A stretch of DNA of 39,961 bases from an uncultured Eubacteriaceae bacterium. Lineage in GTDB: Bacteria; Bacillota; Clostridia; Lachnospirales; CAG-274. The position numbers and the translations under genes were made by a program. The stretch covers positions 1 through 39,961 of the forward strand of contig CAMVJD010000026.1 of the NCBI GenBank assembly GCA_947167715.1. The letters are read 5' to 3'. Shown here in pieces: positions 5,686 to 12,799 of this stretch. The number at the start of each line of letters is the position of its first letter. Positions within the stretch are counted from its first letter, which is position 1. The notes under the pieces are model-generated. The model had not been told where the DNA came from. It worked only from the letters and a program-made list of their open reading frames with translations, and searched no databases.

Positions 5686-8316
5686 ATGAAAGAATTAGCA
5701 AAAAATTACGACCCGTCCTCGTCCGAGGACAGAATTTACCAAAACTGGATCGACAAAAACTACTTCCATGCAGAGGTCGAGCCCGACAAGGAACCCTATA
5801 CCATCGTTATTCCGCCGCCCAACATCACGGGACATCTTCACATGGGTCACGCCCTTGACGAGACCCTGCAGGACATCCTTATCCGCTGGAAGAGGATGCA
5901 GGGCTTTAACGCGCTTTGGCTTCCCGGCACCGACCATGCCGCTATCTCCACCGAGGTAAAGATAGTAAACCAGATGCGTGAAGAGGGCATAACAAAAGAG
6001 GATATCGGCCGTGAGGGCTTTTTAAAGCGTGCCTGGGAATGGAAGAAGGAATACGGCGGCACCATTTTAAATCAGCTTAAAAAATTAGGCTCCTCCTGCG
6101 ATTGGCAGCGTGAGCGCTTTACCATGGACGAGGGTCTTTCAAACGCCGTTTTGACCGTGTTTGAACGCCTTTACGACAAGGGCTATATCTATAGGGGCGC
6201 AAAGCTTATCAACTGGTGCCCCACCTGTCAGACCACAATTTCAGATGCCGAGGTAGAACATGTTGACAAGACGGGCGGCTTTTGGCACATCAAATATCCT
6301 ATCAAGGGTACGGATAAATTTCTTGAATTTGCTACCACACGTCCCGAAACTATGCTGGGTGATACCGCTATTGCCGTAAACCCCAATGACGACCGCTACA
6401 GGGATGTTGTGGGCAAGACCTGTATACTGCCCTTTGTTGACCGTGAGATACCCATTATTGCGGATGAATACGTTGATATGGAATTTGGTACGGGCGTTGT
6501 TAAAATCACTCCCGCACACGACCCCAACGACTTTGAGGTAGGCGAAAGACACGGCCTTGAAAAGATAAATATTTTAAATGACGACGGCACAATAAACGAA
6601 AACGGCGGCAAGTTCTGCGGTATGGACAGATACGAGGCGCGCGACCTTATCGTTAAGGAGCTTGACGAAATGGGTCTTTTCATCAAGAAAGAGGAAATAA
6701 ACCACGCAGTCGGCACACACGACCGCTGTGGCAGCGTTATCGAGCCCCTTATCAAGCGCCAGTGGTTCGTTAAAATGAAAGAGCTTGCAAAGCCCGCACT
6801 TGATGTTTATTACAAGGGCGAATTAAAATTTGTTCCCGACCGTTTCGGCAAAATTTATACACATTGGCTGGAGGATATCCACGATTGGTGCATTTCCCGT
6901 CAGCTTTGGTGGGGTCACAGAATACCCGCATATTACTGCTCCTGCGGCGAAACTATCGTAAGCAGGACAAAGCCCGACTGCTGCCCCAAGTGCGGCGGCA
7001 CAAATTTAAAGCAGGATGAGGACTGTCTCGATACCTGGTTCTCGTCTGCGCTTTGGCCGTTCTCGACCCTCGGCTGGCCCGAGGAAACGCCCGAGTTAAA
7101 GCATTTCTACCCCACAAGCGTGCTTGTTACGGGCTATGATATAATCTTCTTCTGGGTAGTTAGAATGGTATTCTCCGCTATGGAGCAGATGGGCGAGGTG
7201 CCTTTCAGGACCGTACTTATCCACGGCCTTGTACGCGACAGCCAGGGCAGAAAAATGAGCAAATCCCTCGGCAACGGTATCGATCCGCTTGAACTTATCG
7301 CAAAGTACGGCGCAGATGCTTTAAGATTGACGCTTGTAACGGGCAACGCACCCGGCAACGATATGCGTTTCTATGAGGAACGTGTGGAAAACAGCAGAAA
7401 CTTCGGCAACAAGCTTTGGAATGCCGCTCGCTTTGTTATGATGAATCTTGGTGACGAGGAGCCGCAAAAGGGCGAGCTTACACCTGCCGACAAGTGGATA
7501 ATAAGCAAGGCAAACACCCTTGCAAAGGAAGTTACCGCAAACCTTGACAATTACGAGCTGGGTATCGCCGTTCAGAAGGTTTACGACTTTATCTGGGACG
7601 AATACTGCGACTGGTATATAGAAATGGTGAAGCCCCGACTTTATAACAAGGAAGATGCCACAAGGGAGTCCGCGCTCTGGACACTTAAAAACGTGCTTAT
7701 GACCGCGCTTAAGCTTTTGCATCCCTTTATGCCGTTTATTACCGAGGAGATCTTCACATCCTTACAGAGTGACGAGGAAACTATCGTGCTTGCAAAATGG
7801 CCCGAATACACCGAGGAAAATAATTTTGCAAAGGACGAGCAGGCTATCGAGCGTATCAAGGAGGCTGTTAAGTCTATCCGTAACCTGCGCTCGGGTATGA
7901 ACGTACCGCCCAGCAAAAAGGTAAAGGTAACGGTAGTCAGCGAAAATGCGGATGTACGCGACACCTTTGAAACGGGTAAGGTGTTCTTTGCGACCCTTGC
8001 CTATGCAAGTGAGGTTGCCGTACAGTCCGACAAGAGCGGCATTGGCGAGGATGCTATATCCACCGTTATCCATGACGGCGTTATCTATATGCCCTTTGCC
8101 GAGCTTGTTGATGTGGAGAAAGAAAAGGAGCGCCTGACTAAGGAGAAAAAACGCCTTGAGGGCGAGGTAATGCGTGTTGAAAAGAAGCTCGGAAACGAGG
8201 GCTTTGTTTCAAAGGCACCGCAGAAGATCATCGACGAGGAAAAGGCAAAACAGGCTAAATATACACAAATGCTTAAAACAGTTGAGGAACAGCTTGCAAA
8301 CCTTTTAAATAAATAA
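5686..8316 (+). CDS. valS: Valine--tRNA ligase
   Basis: Class Ia aminoacyl-tRNA synthetase charging tRNA-Val in the cytoplasm. Seen: the HIGH signature as HMGH at residues 52-55 inside PPPNITGHLHMGHAL, the CP1 editing domain with TTRPETMLGDTA, a zinc-like Cys cluster (CSCGETIVS...CCPKCGG), the WFSSALWPFSTLGWP segment characteristic of ValRS, KMSKS near residues 523-527, an anticodon-binding domain and a C-terminal coiled coil (VEKEKERLTKEKKRLEGEV) that contacts tRNA. Length 876 aa is typical. AAGGAGGAAAC precedes the ATG. No promoter is evident in the 85 bases upstream, so transcription probably comes from the T-box leader 2.1 kb away. folC, a common neighbour in Firmicutes, is not next to it. 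Confidence 0.98.
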   Translation: MKELAKNYDPSSSEDRIYQNWIDKNYFHAEVEPDKEPYTIVIPPPNITGHLHMGHALDETLQDILIRWKRMQGFNALWLPGTDHAAISTEVKIVNQMREEGITKEDIGREGFLKRAWEWKKEYGGTILNQLKKLGSSCDWQRERFTMDEGLSNAVLTVFERLYDKGYIYRGAKLINWCPTCQTTISDAEVEHVDKTGGFWHIKYPIKGTDKFLEFATTRPETMLGDTAIAVNPNDDRYRDVVGKTCILPFVDREIPIIADEYVDMEFGTGVVKITPAHDPNDFEVGERHGLEKINILNDDGTINENGGKFCGMDRYEARDLIVKELDEMGLFIKKEEINHAVGTHDRCGSVIEPLIKRQWFVKMKELAKPALDVYYKGELKFVPDRFGKIYTHWLEDIHDWCISRQLWWGHRIPAYYCSCGETIVSRTKPDCCPKCGGTNLKQDEDCLDTWFSSALWPFSTLGWPEETPELKHFYPTSVLVTGYDIIFFWVVRMVFSAMEQMGEVPFRTVLIHGLVRDSQGRKMSKSLGNGIDPLELIAKYGADALRLTLVTGNAPGNDMRFYEERVENSRNFGNKLWNAARFVMMNLGDEEPQKGELTPADKWIISKANTLAKEVTANLDNYELGIAVQKVYDFIWDEYCDWYIEMVKPRLYNKEDATRESALWTLKNVLMTALKLLHPFMPFITEEIFTSLQSDEETIVLAKWPEYTEENNFAKDEQAIERIKEAVKSIRNLRSGMNVPPSKKVKVTVVSENADVRDTFETGKVFFATLAYASEVAVQSDKSGIGEDAISTVIHDGVIYMPFAELVDVEKEKERLTKEKKRLEGEVMRVEKKLGNEGFVSKAPQKIIDEEKAKQAKYTQMLKTVEEQLANLLNK

Positions 8317-8342
8317 AAAACGGGGAGACCCGCTTACGCAGA

Positions 8343-8405
8343 CGCGCAAATGATCTCCGCTTGGAGTGGAAAAACACTCCGGCGGAGAAACATTTGTGCG
8401 TTTTT
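8343..8405 (+). terminator. Long-stem terminator after valS
   Basis: Nested perfect or near-perfect arms: CGCGCAAATG (8343-8352) with CATTTGTGCG (8391-8400), TCTCCGC (8354-8360) with GCGGAGA (8382-8388), and GGAGTG (8363-8368) with CACTCC (8375-8380), around a GAAAAA loop and followed by TTTTT. It is placed where the valS transcript should end. The outer stem resembles that of the hairpin at 28021-28096. Confidence 0.7.
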
Positions 8406-8425
8406 GCGTGGCTTGTCTGTGTATA

Positions 8426-8458
8426 AAAACACCCCGCGGCAGAAGCTGGACCGCGGGG
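8426..8458 (-). terminator. Terminator for the dockerin gene
   Basis: CCCCGCGG (8432-8439) pairs with CCGCGGGG (8451-8458). On the minus strand the hairpin is followed by GTGTTTTTATAC, a run of five T. It lies 43 bases past the stop codon of the dockerin-carrying gene. Confidence 0.75.
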
Positions 8459-8500
8459 CAAAAATACACCAACAACGTCGCACGCCGTTATCGGCAGATT

Positions 8501-10696
8501 TTATTTAGTTGTTTCTGCGGGCATCAAATGCGACTCGGTCAATGTTTTTTGCATTATTTCCGCTGCATCCGAAGCCGTCAGGCCGCCGTCCGCATCAACA
8601 TCAAGATATTTCAGCCAATCGGCCGTTTTATCCCGTATGGGCAGTACGGAATTTTCGGTAAGTGTTTTTTGCAGCACCAAAGCCGCATCCGAGGCGGTCA
8701 CATTGCCGTCACAGTCCGCATCGCCGTAAACATTTTTCTCGGTATCGCCGCTTAAAACATAAGGCGCTGTCTCGCTGCCGCTGCCGCTTAAAATAAGCGC
8801 CGAGGCGGTATCAAGGTAAAACGCGGGACGAACACCTATTGAACTGTCATTCGGAGACTCCGCCTCAACATTTCCGCTGACCGTTACAAATCGTTCGGTA
8901 TAACTTAAAAAATTTCCGTGCGGCGAGCGCAGCCAATAATACCAATATCTGTCGGCACTTAATTTTGTTATTCCAAATTCGGGTTGGTCGTATTCGCATT
9001 TGTATTCGCTGTTTTCCACGGCCTTTTCGGTGGGATAAGCTGTGCAGTAGCTTTCGCCGAAATTATTGTACAGGTCATATATCTGCTTTATATCAAGTAA
9101 GAACATCTTATCGACGGTAGTTTCGCTGTACGCCGTATCATAGTTTTGCAAAATATCGGGGAAGTTTGAATTAAATCTATGCCAATTTTCGTTTCCCGAT
9201 TGGTCGTATTCATAGCTGTCCAACAGCTGCTTTTGTGTTACCTGTTTTAAAGCGGCCTTTTCGCTTGCGGTAAAGCCGTTCAAAAAGCCTGCTTCCCGGT
9301 CATAAGCATTATACTTTCCGTTCATCATATATTCTTCGGTAGGAGGATTTCCGCAGCTCCAATTTATTTGTCCCGGCTCTGCATCGCTGTTCAGCCAATC
9401 CCTTATATTGCTGTCGCCCCAATAATTGCTGCCTTCATTTTTTCTTTTAAAGCCAACTACACCCACTATATTTTCCCCTCTTCCGTGGCTGCCTTCCTCG
9501 TTGCATCCGGCGGCATCAAAGGCTTTAAGGCAAAGTATTTTGTCGCTTAACATTAAAGGTCCGTTTTCGTCAATGTCTATACATCTCCAAAGAACAGGGT
9601 CGCCGTAATAGGTGCCCATTTGAAAATATTCTCCGACCTTGACCGTTTTGCCGTTTACGGTAAATTCGGGTCTTTGTACTTCTTTTATGCTGAATACATA
9701 AGGCGCTTTTTCGCTGCCGCTGCCGCCTGCTATGCTTTTGGCCGATGTATCGAGATAAAATGCGGGGCGTACACCTATAGCGTAGTCGCTGCCTCTTGCT
9801 CTTATAATTCCTGTGCCGTAGCGGCTGGCCATAACGGAGTCTCTGTTCTCTGTCGGTGTGCGCAGCCAATATATCCAGGTTTTGTTCGGGGCAAAGTATT
9901 CGGATCTATAAATGCTTTTGCTTACGGCCTCTCTTGTGGGCTTGGCATTACAATAATCGCCCAAATTTGTATATACATCATTCAGCTGCTTGACATCAAG
10001 CAAAAACACCCTGTCCTCACATTCTTCGCTGTATGCTTCATCATAAGGTGTGCTGCGATAGGGGTCGCCCGTCAAAAGATCATCATAGGTATATGAGGTT
10101 ACGCCGATATATGCTTTTTCGTGCATTGTTTGGCCGTATTCATAACCGCACAAAATTTGTTTTTGCTTTACGGTCTTTATAAGGGACTTTTCATCCTCGG
10201 TAAAATCATTTAAAAAGCCCGCCTCTTTATCGTAGGCGTTAAAAGCCTTGCCGATATGTTCGCTGTCGGGAGGATTGCCGCAGCTCCACACCACATTGCC
10301 CGCATCCGCATCCGAGTTTAACCAATCCCTGATGTTGGAGTCCTGCCAATAGCAGCTGCCGTAAATGTGTCTGTCATAGCCGCTGTCATCGCTGTCATCC
10401 GCTTTTATTATATTTTCGCCGTGCCTTGCGTGGCTTCCTGTCTCGTTTGTACCCGCTGCATCAAAGGCCTTGATGCAAAGTATCTTGTCGCTAAGCATCA
10501 ACGGGCCGTTTTCGTCAATGCCGACACAGCGCCAAAGTATAGGCTTATCCATATATGTGCCTATTTGAAAATAATCGCCTATCTTTATATCCGCCGCGCC
10601 GCTGTCATCTGCGGATACGCTTACCCCGCCCACAGCCATACTTAATGCCATAATTACAGATGTAAGAGCGGCCAAAATTCTTTTTGATTTTTTCAT
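8501..10696 (-). CDS. Secreted protein with two DUF6273-like repeats and a type I dockerin
   Basis: Seen: a Sec signal peptide (MKKSKRILAALTSVIMALSM, Ala-rich end VSADD), then two long repeats of about 300 aa that each contain GDYFQ(I/M)GTY, ILWRC, GPLMLSDKIL, SNIRDWLNSDA, DRVFLLD or DKMFLLD, YYWLR(T/S)P and a closing IGVRPAFYLD, which is the DUF6273 pattern. The last 70 residues carry two calcium loops of dockerin type, DADCDGNVTASDA and DVDADGGLTASDA, each with the D-x-D-x-D-G...D spacing, separated by LPIRDK. Known: dockerins bind cohesins on scaffoldins or on the cell surface. The protein is therefore exported and probably attached to a cohesin-bearing partner encoded elsewhere. The ATG at 10696 is preferred over GTG 10705 because GGGAG sits eight bases before it. 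No catalytic domain is apparent. Confidence 0.9.
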   Translation of the reverse strand: MKKSKRILAALTSVIMALSMAVGGVSVSADDSGAADIKIGDYFQIGTYMDKPILWRCVGIDENGPLMLSDKILCIKAFDAAGTNETGSHARHGENIIKADDSDDSGYDRHIYGSCYWQDSNIRDWLNSDADAGNVVWSCGNPPDSEHIGKAFNAYDKEAGFLNDFTEDEKSLIKTVKQKQILCGYEYGQTMHEKAYIGVTSYTYDDLLTGDPYRSTPYDEAYSEECEDRVFLLDVKQLNDVYTNLGDYCNAKPTREAVSKSIYRSEYFAPNKTWIYWLRTPTENRDSVMASRYGTGIIRARGSDYAIGVRPAFYLDTSAKSIAGGSGSEKAPYVFSIKEVQRPEFTVNGKTVKVGEYFQMGTYYGDPVLWRCIDIDENGPLMLSDKILCLKAFDAAGCNEEGSHGRGENIVGVVGFKRKNEGSNYWGDSNIRDWLNSDAEPGQINWSCGNPPTEEYMMNGKYNAYDREAGFLNGFTASEKAALKQVTQKQLLDSYEYDQSGNENWHRFNSNFPDILQNYDTAYSETTVDKMFLLDIKQIYDLYNNFGESYCTAYPTEKAVENSEYKCEYDQPEFGITKLSADRYWYYWLRSPHGNFLSYTERFVTVSGNVEAESPNDSSIGVRPAFYLDTASALILSGSGSETAPYVLSGDTEKNVYGDADCDGNVTASDAALVLQKTLTENSVLPIRDKTADWLKYLDVDADGGLTASDAAEIMQKTLTESHLMPAETTK

Positions 10697-10746
10697 ATTA
10701 TTCACTCCCTGCTATGAGATTTGCGGTTTATTGTGTAATATGCACA

Positions 10747-10769
10747 ATATATATATATATATATATATA
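10747..10769. repeat. AT dinucleotide repeat
   Basis: Twenty-three bases of uninterrupted alternating A and T between the -10 of the dockerin gene promoter and its start codon. Such tracts melt easily and vary in length between strains. Confidence 0.95.
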
Positions 10770-10795
10770 ATAGCAATAAATCATAATAAAGTCAA
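10767..10795 (-). promoter_or_regulatory. Promoter of the dockerin gene
   Basis: Reading the minus strand: TTGACT (10795-10790), 17 bases, TATTAT (10772-10767). The -10 is fused to a run of alternating A and T (10747-10769, 23 bases), which then occupies the transcription start region. Slippage in that run would alter the early transcribed sequence. Confidence 0.65.
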
Positions 10796-10910
10796 TGTGT
10801 AAATGTGCGATTTTGTATTTTTTAGACAATGTTTTCTTGCGCGGGAATGATCGGCGACCCGTCCCGTCCCCGCTTTACAAGGTAGGCCGTGTGTAATAAA
10901 AATTTAATTT

Positions 10911-10947
10911 TATAGTGAACGTCAAAAATATTTGGACGTTCACTATA
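10911..10947. repeat. Perfect 13-bp inverted repeat between divergent promoters
   Basis: TATAGTGAACGTC (10911-10923) and GACGTTCACTATA (10935-10947) are perfect complements around an 11-base AT-rich loop. No T-run follows on either strand, so it does not look like an intrinsic terminator. It lies between the dockerin promoter and the promoter of the next plus-strand gene. A repressor operator or a cruciform-forming element would both fit. Confidence 0.85.
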
Positions 10948-10960
10948 GGATGGGGCTCAT

Positions 10961-10998
10961 AAATAATCCGCCTTAAGCAAGCTTAAGTCCGATTATTT
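10961..10998. repeat. Second, interrupted inverted repeat
   Basis: AAATAATC (10961-10968) pairs with GATTATTT (10991-10998) and CTTAAGC (10972-10978) pairs with GCTTAAG (10981-10987), with small internal mismatches and a 2-base loop. It directly follows the 13-bp inverted repeat and precedes the promoter of the membrane protein gene by about 30 bases. Confidence 0.7.
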
Positions 10999-11029
10999 AA
11001 TTCGCTTACTATACATAATACAAACACTA

Positions 11030-11038
11030 TGGTATAAT
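11030..11038 (+). promoter_or_regulatory. Extended -10 promoter
   Basis: TGGTATAAT at 11030-11038 is a perfect extended -10 (TGn then TATAAT). The -35 position is weak (TATACA), as is usual for extended -10 promoters. It would drive the gene starting at 11093. Confidence 0.6.
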
Positions 11039-11092
11039 TACTATTTGAGAAAACATCGCACTTTTTAAGCTGTTACCCAAAGGAGAAGACCT

Positions 11093-11554
11093 ATGGACAA
11101 AAGGCTGTTGAAAATAGTTGATAAAATTACATCCAAAGAATTTATTATTGCTGATTTTGTTGGCTTTGCCCTTGTTCCATTGGCTTTGACAAAGTGGACG
11201 AGGATACGTTTCAGCGATACAGACTGCATTAAAATGCTTGCGGTATATGTTGTCTTACTGTTTGTTGATGCCGCAATAACAAATTTCAGATTAAAGGACT
11301 TTTTAAAAAGATATTATCCTGCAGAATATTCGGCATTGTTTGATTCTGATTCCGTGTCAGCGATCATTAGGGGAACTTTTGGAAACCTGCACGCTAATAT
11401 TTATATTAATAGTGTACTTGATGATCCCGATTGCTGTGATGATATAGTTTATATACTTTATGAACAGCTTACGTCAAAAAGAAATGTATTGCTGGCATTG
11501 GAGTTTGCGGGAAGTTTTTTTATATTTTTTTTATATACATTTATTGGCAATTAA
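11093..11554 (+). CDS. Hypothetical membrane protein, 153 aa
   Basis: I do not recognise the family. Seen: three likely transmembrane helices, roughly residues 17-34 (FIIADFVGFALVPLAL), 46-63 (MLAVYVVLLFVDAAI) and 132-151 (LLALEFAGSFFIFFLYTFI), with a polar middle part that contains a CC pair at DDPDCCDDIVY. AAAGGAGAAGACCT gives a good ribosome binding site. The gene stands alone between its own extended -10 promoter and the separate pth promoter. Two inverted repeats precede it, which suggests local regulation. Function unknown. Confidence 0.75.
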   Translation: MDKRLLKIVDKITSKEFIIADFVGFALVPLALTKWTRIRFSDTDCIKMLAVYVVLLFVDAAITNFRLKDFLKRYYPAEYSALFDSDSVSAIIRGTFGNLHANIYINSVLDDPDCCDDIVYILYEQLTSKRNVLLALEFAGSFFIFFLYTFIGN

Positions 11555-11601
11555 CGGTGGCAGGTCTTTGACCGCCGTTTTGAAATTATATAAAATTTCT
11601 A

Positions 11602-11630
11602 TTGTAAAATCATTATATAAATGTTATAAT
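11602..11630 (+). promoter_or_regulatory. Promoter of the pth-mfd operon
   Basis: TTGTAA at 11602-11607, 17-base spacer, TATAAT at 11625-11630. The predicted transcript begins near 11637 and immediately contains a GC-rich hairpin, GGGGCTGA (11649-11656) with TCAGCCCC (11665-11672), before the pth ribosome binding site. Confidence 0.7.
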
Positions 11631-11648
11631 CATAAAGATAACTTTTCA

Positions 11649-11675
11649 GGGGCTGATAAATTTTTCAGCCCCCTT
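11649..11675 (+). terminator. Leader hairpin or weak terminator before pth
   Basis: GGGGCTGA (11649-11656) and TCAGCCCC (11665-11672) form a perfect 8-bp stem with an AT loop, followed by only three T. It could end leftover transcription from the upstream gene or act as a 5' stabiliser of the pth mRNA, since it lies just downstream of the -10 at 11625. Confidence 0.4.
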
Positions 11676-11701
11676 TAGGCGTTTTTAAAGGAGACAAAAA
11701 T

Positions 11702-12325
11702 ATGTACGCAATTATAGGACTGGGAAACCCCGGCAGGCAGTATCAATGGACAAGGCACAATGTAGGCTACGAGGTAATAAACAAGCTTGCCTACGATTAT
11801 AATATAGATATGAACAGGCAAAAATTCAAGGCGGTGATAGGCGAGGGGCGTATCGGCTTTGAAAAGGTGCTTTTGGTGCAGCCCATAACATATATGAATT
11901 TAAGCGGCGAAAGCGTAAGGGATATAGTGTCCTTTTACAAGCTGGAGCCCGAGGACATTATCGTTACCTGTGACGATATCAATCTGCCCCTGTCGCATAT
12001 CCGCATAAGGGAAAAGGGCAGCGACGGCGGTCAAAAGGGCTTAAGAAGCATTATGTATCAGCTTGGGTACGATAATTTTACCCGTGTAAGGGTAGGTATA
12101 GGCGAAAAGCCAAAGGAATGGGATCTGGCGGATTATGTTTTAAGCAAGTTCCGCGAGGACGAAAATCAGGATGTCATAAACGGCATAACCGATGCCGCCG
12201 ATGCCATTGTAAGCATAGTTAAAAACGGCGATGCAAGGGCGGTTATGAACAAGTACAATAAAAAGGGCTCAAAGGAAAAGCCGAAAAAAGAGGACAAGTC
12301 AGGGGACAAGCCTGCGGAGGAATAA
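11702..12325 (+). CDS. pth: Peptidyl-tRNA hydrolase
   Basis: Releases tRNA from peptidyl-tRNA that has dropped off stalled ribosomes; essential in most bacteria. Seen: the N-terminal IIGLGNPG motif, the catalytic histidine in TRHNVGY (His19), PITYMNLSGE with the conserved Asn, the catalytic Asp in CDDINLP, and the conserved SDGGQKGLRS and RVRVGIGEKP segments. The core is normal; the last 25 residues form an extra Lys/Glu-rich tail (KGSKEKPKKEDKSGDKPAEE), longer than usual. AAAGGAGACAAAAAT gives the start. The stop is followed with no gap by the ATG of the next gene, so the two are translationally coupled. pth directly upstream of mfd is a common Gram-positive order, here with one gene inserted. 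Confidence 0.97.
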   Translation: MYAIIGLGNPGRQYQWTRHNVGYEVINKLAYDYNIDMNRQKFKAVIGEGRIGFEKVLLVQPITYMNLSGESVRDIVSFYKLEPEDIIVTCDDINLPLSHIRIREKGSDGGQKGLRSIMYQLGYDNFTRVRVGIGEKPKEWDLADYVLSKFREDENQDVINGITDAADAIVSIVKNGDARAVMNKYNKKGSKEKPKKEDKSGDKPAEE

Positions 12326-12799
12326 ATGGAACAAAACACAGCGGAAAAAATATTTGCCCTTGCATATTTACTGCAATTTGGGCTTTGTGATGAAAAGGAA
12401 CTTGACGACTTTATAAACGAATGCTTTAATAAAGCTCCCGAAAACGACCTATATCTGGAATTGGAATGGAACAGCGGAGATTTGGAAAAGGTCTTTACGG
12501 CGGTCGATAACTATTTTTGTGAAAATGGTGGTAATTATGATATATTTGCGGTAGAGTTGTTTAAGGGTATTCGGCGGGCATATTATAAAACCGAGGATAT
12601 ATTGCTTTTTGACAGACAGCTTTTTAATTTATGGGAGGCAGTCGGGGGATATTATGACCATGAGTTAAATGAAATATTGTACAAAGCGATAGATCATTCC
12701 GAGGAAACAGCCGAAGATATTTTGAAATTGTCGGAGAATTACGAAAAAGCCATTAAAGAGGGAGAAAGGTTTTTAAAGGGTAAAAATTTATGGAAATAA
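12326..12799 (+). CDS. Hypothetical protein inserted between pth and mfd
   Basis: I do not recognise the family. The 157-aa product is acidic, rich in Glu, Asp, Leu and Tyr, and predicted to be all helical; no signal peptide, membrane segment or cysteine motif is seen. Its ATG abuts the pth stop (TAAATG) and its last ten bases overlap the start of mfd, so it is fully embedded in the operon and likely translated with both neighbours. The aromatic and acidic helical character resembles small immunity-type or adaptor proteins. Its tight fit in the operon argues against recent random insertion; a role with peptidyl-tRNA hydrolase or Mfd is possible but unproven. Confidence 0.8.
   Translation: MEQNTAEKIFALAYLLQFGLCDEKELDDFINECFNKAPENDLYLELEWNSGDLEKVFTAVDNYFCENGGNYDIFAVELFKGIRRAYYKTEDILLFDRQLFNLWEAVGGYYDHELNEILYKAIDHSEETAEDILKLSENYEKAIKEGERFLKGKNLWK

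Noticed and set aside
10747..10769. AT run as a phase-variation switch
   Set aside because: It lies in the leader downstream of the -10, not in the promoter spacer or coding region, so length changes would not switch the gene in an obvious way.
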